From CAYYMX01 sp964473045 (GTDB lineage: Bacteria; Pseudomonadota; Alphaproteobacteria; Methylaequorales; Methylaequoraceae): 12,153 nucleotides of DNA. This document shows, piece by piece, positions 8,285 to 12,153 of the stretch (position 1 is its first letter; each line of letters begins with the position of its first letter). The notes under the pieces are model-generated. The model was not told the origin of the DNA. It saw only the letters and a program-made list of their open reading frames with translations, and did no database searches. The position numbers and the translations under genes are program-made. The DNA is taken from the NCBI GenBank assembly GCA_964473045.1, contig CAYYMX010000040.1, positions 1 to 12,153 on the forward strand, read 5' to 3'.

Positions 8285-8290
8285 CTCCTC
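8285..8290 (-). promoter_or_regulatory. Strong ribosome binding site of flgE
   Basis: On the minus strand GAGGAG stands seven bases before the flgE ATG. It is by far the best Shine-Dalgarno sequence in the run, fitting the high copy number of hook subunits compared with rod and cap proteins. Confidence 0.75.
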
Positions 8291-8299
8291 TATTGTTAA

Positions 8300-9004
8300 T
8301 TAATCATTTGATTTAAATTTAATTGCTTCAGAAGCTGAAATTTCTCCGTAATCTTTCAGTTCCAAAATAACATCTTCACTATTTTTTGGTGCGGATGCTG
8401 CAACTACTTTGTTATAAACTGCTGTGCTAAGTCCATCAGCAGCTTCACCATTTCCAGCATATGCTTGAATGGTTAGTCTAGTTTTGTTTCGTTTTATTTC
8501 GTCCGGAATATCAGTCCAACTAAATCCGACCAAACCCTTTTCCTGAGTTCCTAAATTCATAGTGTGAACAACTTCGCCTGATGGATTTGAAAATGTTAAG
8601 CCAACATCATTTGAGAACGCTGGTAAATCTACCACCCCATGGATCTGACCTTTATCATCTGGGCTTGCAACTTGTCCAGGAACCAATACAGAATGACCTA
8701 GAAATTGAGCAGCGGTTGCTACTCTATTTGGTTCAAGTTTAGAACCAAGAGAATTAAGGTTGTTATTAATCTCAGTGATTCCTGTTACAGTTGAAAATTG
8801 TGCCATTTGAGCTATGAAATCTCCATTGTCCATAGGGGCAAATGGATCTTGATTCTGCAATTGAGTTGTCATCAATTTTAGAAAATCTTCTTGACCAAGC
8901 TTGTTCTTGTTTGTTGGTTTGGCAGCTTCTTCTTGAGACTTGATTCCCAATTTATTTAAAATTGCGTTTAGAGACTGATCTGATGATTTGGTTATTTCTG
9001 TCAT
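8300..9004 (-). CDS. flgD: Flagellar hook assembly (hook cap) protein FlgD
   Basis: FlgD forms the cap scaffold under which hook subunits polymerise and is discarded when the hook is finished. The conserved N-terminal block (residues 36-76) reads LGQEDFLKLMTTQLQNQDP, then FAPMDNGDFIAQMAQFSTV, diagnostic for the family. The C-terminal half has the expected tudor/FnIII-like beta region (SNPSGEVVHTMNLGTQEKGL; FSWTDIP). The length of 234 residues is typical. It lies 14 bp after flgC with TAAGGT (9011-9016) as ribosome binding site, and 22 bp before flgE. Confidence 0.95.
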   Translation of the reverse strand: MTEITKSSDQSLNAILNKLGIKSQEEAAKPTNKNKLGQEDFLKLMTTQLQNQDPFAPMDNGDFIAQMAQFSTVTGITEINNNLNSLGSKLEPNRVATAAQFLGHSVLVPGQVASPDDKGQIHGVVDLPAFSNDVGLTFSNPSGEVVHTMNLGTQEKGLVGFSWTDIPDEIKRNKTRLTIQAYAGNGEAADGLSTAVYNKVVAASAPKNSEDVILELKDYGEISASEAIKFKSND

Positions 9005-9018
9005 TTTTTTACCTTAGA

Positions 9019-9438
9019 TTATTTTCCCATGTTAGCTGTTTTAAGCATTAGTGCTTTAATAGTTGAAATCATCTCAACATTATTTTGATATTGTCTTGAA
9101 GCCTCTAACATATCAACATACTCTTCTTCGACGTTAACTGGAGCTCTATATATAAAACCATCTTCATCAGCCATTGGATGACCAGGTTTATATTCTTTAA
9201 TAGGTTCTATATCCATTTTTTCGACAGTTACCGCATCAACGGTTGAAATTCCTTTTTTTCTTATTAGATCAAAGTATTTAGTTTCAAAAACTGGTTTTAC
9301 TGGTTTATATGCATCTTCAGGGTTACTTGCAATGTGATCTGCGTTTGCTAAATTACTTGCTACAGCATTTAGTCTCACTAACTGGGCACCCATTGCTCTT
9401 TTAGCTATTTGGTAAATATTTTTAATTTCATCTGACAT
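9019..9438 (-). CDS. flgC: Flagellar basal-body rod protein FlgC
   Basis: Proximal rod subunit. The N-terminal helix contains the rod motif VASNLANADH (26-35); the middle carries KPVKPVFE; the C-terminus has PVNVEEEYVDMLEASRQYQN and ends in a helix with ALMLKTANMGK. The length of 139 residues is standard. Its ATG overlaps the flgB stop as TAATG (9436-9440), indicating translational coupling. fliE, often found directly after flgC, is absent here; flgD follows instead. Confidence 0.95.
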   Translation of the reverse strand: MSDEIKNIYQIAKRAMGAQLVRLNAVASNLANADHIASNPEDAYKPVKPVFETKYFDLIRKKGISTVDAVTVEKMDIEPIKEYKPGHPMADEDGFIYRAPVNVEEEYVDMLEASRQYQNNVEMISTIKALMLKTANMGK

Positions 9439-9827
9439 TATTCACCCCTGATTGCACCTATTAATCCTGAAAGCTTTGAATTAATAAAATTAAGTGTTGT
9501 TTGATATCTAATTGAATTTTCTGCAAACTCCATTTGTTCAACTTGCAATTCAACTGTATTTCCATCCATAGATGGTTGAAGAGGTTCTCTGTACTGTACT
9601 TTCCCTGGTAAATTTTTTGAAGCTAAAGCCATATGACCATTACTTGTTGTATTTAATGGTCCAACACTCAAAGATCTAGCAAGTTCAACTTCAAAATCTA
9701 CATCTCTTGCTTTATAATTTGGTGTGGCAGCATTAGCAATATTTGATGCTAAGATCTCATTTTTTTTGTTTCTTAGCCCTAATGCGTTGCTGTAAAGTTC
9801 AAATTGTTGTTTAATATTGGTAAGCAT
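9438..9827 (-). CDS. flgB: Flagellar basal-body rod protein FlgB
   Basis: Proximal rod subunit at the base of the flagellar axis. ASNIANAATPNYKARDVDF (27-45) is the FlgB signature; the C-terminal part NTVELQVEQMEFAENSIRYQ with a following helix is also typical. The length of 129 residues is standard. It is the first gene of the flgBCDEF run. A near-consensus sigma-54 promoter lies upstream (see the promoter at 9862-9877), with a predicted leader of about 24 bases. Only a weak AAAGAA-like ribosome site precedes the ATG. Confidence 0.95.
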   Translation of the reverse strand: MLTNIKQQFELYSNALGLRNKKNEILASNIANAATPNYKARDVDFEVELARSLSVGPLNTTSNGHMALASKNLPGKVQYREPLQPSMDGNTVELQVEQMEFAENSIRYQTTLNFINSKLSGLIGAIRGE

Positions 9828-9849
9828 TTTCTTTAATTTTATTCAATTT

Positions 9850-9865
9850 TGGTTTGGAATTTGCA
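9850..9865 (+). promoter_or_regulatory. Divergent sigma-54 promoter sharing the same -12 box
   Basis: TGGTTTGGAATTTGCA matches TGGCACG-N4-TTGCA at 9 of 12 defined positions, with the -24 GG at 9851-9852 and, after exactly 10 bases, the -12 GC at 9863-9864. These are the same two base pairs used by the opposite promoter. Both sit in the 12-bp palindrome AATTTGCAAATT (9858-9869). The predicted start is near 9876, 21 bases before the ATG at 9897, which supports that start codon. It is weaker in its -24 part than the flgB-directed promoter. Confidence 0.65.
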
Positions 9866-9877
9866 AATTAGGTGCCA
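9862..9877 (-). promoter_or_regulatory. Sigma-54 promoter for flgB operon
   Basis: On the minus strand the sequence is TGGCACCTAATTTGCA. It matches the sigma-54 consensus TGGCACG-N4-TTGCA at 11 of 12 defined positions, with exactly 10 bases between the -24 GG (9876-9875) and the -12 GC (9864-9863). The predicted start of transcription is near 9851, 24 bases before flgB. Sigma-54 control of hook/rod genes is well known in proteobacteria. The promoter match is seen; its activity is inferred. Confidence 0.85.
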
Positions 9878-9896
9878 AAAGAAAGGCGAAAAGCTT

Positions 9897-10673
9897 ATGA
9901 ACGAAAAAAATATTGGAAATAATGAGTTAGATCCAGAAATTATTAAAGTTAGAGATCAAATTATTAGTAAAATTGGTGATAAATCACTTGAAGAAGTTAA
10001 TCAAATTATTAAAAAATTGCTTACTGAACAAATGGATGAAGTCACTAGACTCGGGGCTTTAGCAGCTAGGGTAAAGATTATAAGATCAAAGATTGAATTA
10101 TTATATGAGAATAAAGTTGATGTAAAAAAATCTCCAACAAAAGTTCGAAAAAAAGTACCACAAGCAGTTGAAAGCAAAAAACCTGAAGATAAATGGATAA
10201 GGATTAAAATGCTTGAAACAGGTGAAGTTAATGGCAAACAAATTGATAAGGGTGTTATTCTTGATGTAAAAGAGGAAGATGGCGAAAAACTTGTAAAAGC
10301 TAAAAAGGCAGAAATTGTAGAAGAAAAAGCTGAAGGAGCAACTCCAATTGAAAAAGAAAGTAAAAATGAAACTAAAGATGAAAGTAAAAAAGAAAAATCT
10401 TCTGAATCCAAAGAAGAGGAGAAAGTAGAATCCAAAGATGAAGAAAAGAAGGATACACCGGCTGAATCCAAAGAAGAGGAGAAAGTAGAATCCAAAGATG
10501 AAGAAAAGAAGGATACACCGGCTGAATCCAAAGAAGAGGATTCTTCAAAAAAAGAGTCTGAAGAAGAATTACTTAGGATTCATGAAGAAAGGGAAAAACA
10601 AAAGAAACTTGACGCAGAAAAAGAAAAAAATAAAGATTCAGGAGAAAAAGATAACGAAGGTAATGATTCTTAG
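9897..10673 (+). CDS. Unrecognised charged protein with tandem repeats, divergent from flgB
   Basis: I do not recognise this 258-residue protein. Residues 1-75 look helical (KVRDQIISKIGDKSLEEV; EQMDEVTRLGALAARVKI). Residues 99-142 form a short beta-like module (KWIRIKMLETGEVNGKQIDK, then VILDVKEEDGEKLVKAKKAE), reminiscent of small barrel modules seen in phage structural proteins. From about 145 to the end the chain is almost entirely E, K, S and D and is probably disordered. It includes two identical 20-residue units (170-189, 190-209) starting ESKEEEKVESKDEEKK. No signal peptide, membrane segment or cysteine is seen. The ATG at 9897 is chosen over an in-frame TTG at 9849 because the predicted sigma-54 transcript starts near 9876. 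It overlaps the next gene by 11 bases. Divergence from flgB with a sigma-54-like promoter suggests a flagellum-linked role; this is inference. Confidence 0.75.
   Translation: MNEKNIGNNELDPEIIKVRDQIISKIGDKSLEEVNQIIKKLLTEQMDEVTRLGALAARVKIIRSKIELLYENKVDVKKSPTKVRKKVPQAVESKKPEDKWIRIKMLETGEVNGKQIDKGVILDVKEEDGEKLVKAKKAEIVEEKAEGATPIEKESKNETKDESKKEKSSESKEEEKVESKDEEKKDTPAESKEEEKVESKDEEKKDTPAESKEEDSSKKESEEELLRIHEEREKQKKLDAEKEKNKDSGEKDNEGNDS
10402..10540 (+). repeat. Perfect 60-bp tandem repeat, 2.3 copies, in coding sequence
   Basis: Bases 10402-10480 are identical to 10462-10540, giving a 60-bp unit present about 2.3 times with no mismatch. The unit keeps the frame and encodes 20 residues (ESKEEEKVESKD then EEKKDTPA). 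Each unit contains two looser half-units beginning GAATCCAAAGA. Perfect identity, including third codon positions, points to recent duplication or continuing copy-number change by slippage or recombination. Confidence 0.97.
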
Positions 10674-11007
10674 AACTTTTCTATTCCTAACTTTTTTACT
10701 AGTAATTAGTAGTTGCGAAGATTTTTTTTTAAGATTTAAGTACGAAACTTATGAGTGCGAAAAAAATTCTCACAATTTAAAAAAAATATTTATTTTGAAT
10801 CAGAATGTTGGCGACACAGTTGAAGGAAATATTGATGATCGTATCTACAATCTAAAAATAGAAAAAAACTCTGAAGAAGAAATGATAATTGAAAGTGACA
10901 ATCCAAAAATTCTAATTAAAATCAACAAAAATAATAACCTTTTAAACGTCAATATTAAAAATCATGTATTTAGTGTTAAATGTGAAAATTATCGTTTCAG
11001 GATGTAA
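10663..11007 (+). CDS. Small putative lipoprotein of unknown function
   Basis: The 114-residue product begins MILRTFLFLTFLLVISSC, a lipoprotein signal with lipobox ISSC and lipidated Cys18. The mature part is a short, mostly beta-looking domain (KKIFILNQNVGDTVEGNI; YNLKIEKNSEEEMIIESD) with two further cysteines (YECEK and VKCEN) that could form a disulfide in the periplasm. I recognise no family. The ATG at 10663 lies inside the end of the preceding gene (overlap 11 bases, GAAGG just upstream), so the two are translated as one unit and share the upstream sigma-54-like promoter. The open frame extends back to 10498, but that part is an out-of-frame shadow of the repeat gene. It converges on the DUF2802-like gene with five bases between them. 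Confidence 0.75.
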   Translation: MILRTFLFLTFLLVISSCEDFFLRFKYETYECEKNSHNLKKIFILNQNVGDTVEGNIDDRIYNLKIEKNSEEEMIIESDNPKILIKINKNNNLLNVNIKNHVFSVKCENYRFRM

Positions 11008-11012
11008 AAAAA

Positions 11013-11438
11013 TTAATCTTTTCCATGATATTTTATTATAGGCTCTATCTCATCTGCAGACATTCCAGTGGTAGCAGAAATTTCATCTATTGATTTTCCT
11101 TCGTTTGCCATATTAATTGCGGTTGTAATATTTGAGTCAGCTTTAAATGAATCACCTAAGCGAGAAATTTCCTGATTTAGTTTGTCTAGTATGTATTTAT
11201 AATCTTCTAAAATTTTTTTTTGTTCACCAAATTTAAGCTCAAAAGATCTAAACTCTTCAACTAATTCTTTTAAAGCTCTTTCATTAGAAAGAAGTTGCAT
11301 TGTATTGGATTTGTTTTTTGTATAATCATAAAATATAGCAATCAATGAAATTATTACAACGAGCACGAACATGAACAGCAAAATTTCACTGAATGTTCCT
11401 ATTGGATCATTTTCTAGTAAATCTTTAAGAAAATTCAT
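11013..11438 (-). CDS. Membrane-anchored DUF2802-like protein of flagellar locus
   Basis: A 141-residue protein with one N-terminal membrane segment (about 17-38, ILLFMFVLVVIISLIAIF) and a charged coiled coil (about 50-95). A C-terminal helix-turn-helix-like motif follows (104-138; AINMANEGKSIDEISATTG, then MSADEIEPIIKYHG). This layout and the C-terminal pattern (A..m..eG.s.deIs...Gms..E.e.i...Hg) match the DUF2802 type, often found near flagellar and chemotaxis genes. Its biochemical function is unknown. It is the last gene of the run starting with flgM, 48 bp after the small coiled-coil gene, and no strong ribosome site is seen. The family assignment is from memory of the motif, so it is moderate. 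Confidence 0.75.
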   Translation of the reverse strand: MNFLKDLLENDPIGTFSEILLFMFVLVVIISLIAIFYDYTKNKSNTMQLLSNERALKELVEEFRSFELKFGEQKKILEDYKYILDKLNQEISRLGDSFKADSNITTAINMANEGKSIDEISATTGMSADEIEPIIKYHGKD

Positions 11439-11486
11439 TGATTTATCTTATTCAGTAATTTTGAGAACAACAACTCAATTTAAAAT

Positions 11487-11750
11487 TTAAATTTTATTTT
11501 TTTCCAAAAATTTTTTGAATTGTTCAAACAATTTAGTTCTTTGTTCTTGTTTTTTGACCATTTGTCCTATCAAAATCTTCAATATATCTGTCTTTTCAGA
11601 TATTTTTGTAGAGTTGGTACTAATTTCTTTGGATCTAATTTGGTTTGATAGGTCGAGAATACTTTTCTCTAATCTATCAATTTCAGTGGAATCATTGCTC
11701 TGTAATGTCTTTTTTAAGAGACTTATAAGGCTATCTAGTTCATTTTCCAT
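11487..11750 (-). CDS. Small coiled-coil protein after flgM, possible FlgN-type chaperone
   Basis: An 87-residue, cysteine-free, strongly helical protein with heptad-like spacing (ELDSLISLLKKTL; IDRLEKSILDLSNQI; KLFEQFKKFLEKNKI). It lies 19 bp downstream of flgM on the same strand, exactly where flgN, the chaperone for hook-filament junction proteins, sits in many flagellar loci. FlgN is usually about 140 residues, so this would be a short or diverged version; FliT-like chaperones are another possibility. The sequence itself is too low in specific motifs to decide. The role is inferred from position and helical character only. Confidence 0.65.
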   Translation of the reverse strand: MENELDSLISLLKKTLQSNDSTEIDRLEKSILDLSNQIRSKEISTNSTKISEKTDILKILIGQMVKKQEQRTKLFEQFKKFLEKNKI

Positions 11751-11769
11751 TAACTAATTTGAAAGTGTA

Positions 11770-12081
11770 TTAATCCTTCATTTCTTTATAAGCATCAAAT
11801 AAAGCATCAGCTATTTTGTCAAGGTCTAAAGGATATGAGCCATTTGCAATCGCATTTTTAATTCTAGTAGTAGAAACTTTATCGATCGGTGGTTCTTTGG
11901 CCATGTCTTTAATTCTCTCTTTAGTAATAAAATGGGTAACTTTTTCGCTACCAGATTTTTCTTGTTTTGCAGATTCGACTTTAGTAGCTTTAACTTTTGC
12001 AGCAGCTATGTTAGCTTTTTTAACATCAGAACTATCCGTTTTAACGTTGTTAGCAATTTTACTTTTAATTTGATCTATCAT
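11770..12081 (-). CDS. flgM: Anti-sigma-28 factor FlgM
   Basis: FlgM holds the flagellar sigma factor FliA (sigma-28) inactive until the hook-basal body is complete, then is exported through it. The C-terminal part (64-103) reads PPIDKVSTTRIKNAIANGSY followed by PLDLDKIADALFDAYKEM. This matches the FlgM sigma-binding region, with the typical V..lr.aI..G.Y..d...iAdal pattern. The N-terminal 60 residues are rich in A, K and S and appear disordered, as expected for a protein exported unfolded. The length of 103 residues is normal. It is the first gene of a minus-strand run and has a sigma-28-like promoter just upstream, giving an autoregulatory loop. Confidence 0.88.
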   Translation of the reverse strand: MIDQIKSKIANNVKTDSSDVKKANIAAAKVKATKVESAKQEKSGSEKVTHFITKERIKDMAKEPPIDKVSTTRIKNAIANGSYPLDLDKIADALFDAYKEMKD

Positions 12082-12103
12082 AAGCCTAATCCTATTTTAA
12101 TAT

Positions 12104-12130
12104 ATAACGACAGTCTATTAATATTGTTTA
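12104..12130 (-). promoter_or_regulatory. Sigma-28-like promoter of flgM
   Basis: On the minus strand TAAA (12130-12127) is followed after exactly 15 bases by GTCGTTAT (12111-12104). The FliA consensus is TAAA-N15-GCCGATAA: the -35 is perfect, the spacing exact, and the -10 matches 5 of 8 positions including the CG core. It ends 22 bp before the flgM ATG. flgM is a usual sigma-28 target, so the context supports the match; in such AT-rich DNA TAAA alone means little. Confidence 0.55.
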
Positions 12131-12153
12131 GCTTTTAATACAATTTTTTTTCT

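Noticed and set aside
9849..9896. Earlier TTG start for the charged protein
   Set aside because: It lies upstream of the predicted sigma-54 transcript start and within the promoter itself, and no ribosome site precedes it.
10001..10531. Long minus-strand open frame (176 codons) rich in serine and phenylalanine
   Set aside because: It is the antisense shadow of the E/K-rich repeat gene: GAA/GAG/AAA codons read backwards as TTC/CTC/TTT, so stops are rare. Repetitive SSLDS-type sequence mirrors the tandem repeat.
10498..10662. N-terminal 55-codon extension of the small lipoprotein gene
   Set aside because: It is lysine/arginine-rich out-of-frame reading of the upstream gene and would bury the lipoprotein signal; the ATG at 10663 gives a proper signal peptide.
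11465..11500. AT-rich palindromic stretch as a terminator
   Set aside because: Only A/T pairing around AATTTAAAATTTAAATTTTA and it extends into the end of a gene; such pairing is expected by chance in this composition.
11515..11757. Plus-strand open frame opposite the small coiled-coil gene
   Set aside because: Antisense shadow; the minus-strand frame fits the operon with flgM.
11816..12138. Plus-strand hydrophobic open frames opposite flgM
   Set aside because: Antisense shadows of the Ala/Lys-rich FlgM frame; the apparent membrane segments come from reading GCn/AAn codons backwards.

Overview
The window looks like chromosomal DNA of an AT-rich (about one third GC by eye), tightly packed, motile Gram-negative bacterium. 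I would guess a streamlined, probably marine, alphaproteobacterium-like proteobacterium. The basis is the very AT-rich codon use, tail-to-tail genes whose stops lie only a few bases apart, a proteobacterial flagellar hook/rod set, sigma-54 and sigma-28 type promoter sequences, and two lipoprotein signal peptides. The taxonomic guess is inference, because no rRNA or other strong marker is present.

Left end (1-486): the 3' half of a tRNA-Ser and a perfect 11-bp hairpin, then an AT-rich spacer and a collapsed photolyase gene. The photolyase remnant keeps about a dozen N-terminal codons joined directly to the last ~80 codons, with the whole middle missing and a frameshift just after the start. 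483-3543: a 1-Cys peroxiredoxin on the minus strand; divergent from it, a fold-III PLP-dependent ornithine/lysine decarboxylase; then a TTG-started lipoprotein carrying a metallo-beta-lactamase fold of the NAPE-PLD/UlaG type.

3545-9827 (minus strand): the flagellar run flgB-flgC-flgD-flgE-flgF, encoding proximal rod, hook cap, hook and rod proteins. FlgE is very large (1300 residues) because of a long insertion built partly from repeated beta-rich modules. 9897-11007 (plus strand, divergent from flgB): a two-gene unit for an unrecognised, highly charged protein with a perfect 60-bp tandem repeat, and a small lipoprotein. The gap between flgB and this unit holds two mirror-image sigma-54 promoter sequences that use the same GC base pairs as their -12 element.

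11013-12153 (minus strand): flgM (anti-sigma-28), a small coiled-coil protein in the position where flgN normally sits, and a membrane-anchored DUF2802-like protein. A sigma-28-like promoter lies just upstream of flgM.

As a whole, the right two thirds is a hook/basal-body and flagellar-regulation locus. The sigma-54 promoter pair probably drives the early/middle structural genes in one direction and the uncharacterised pair in the other, while flgM is probably under the late sigma factor that its product inhibits. The most interesting items are the shared-box promoter pair with the unknown operon it controls, the giant hook protein, and the collapsed photolyase.
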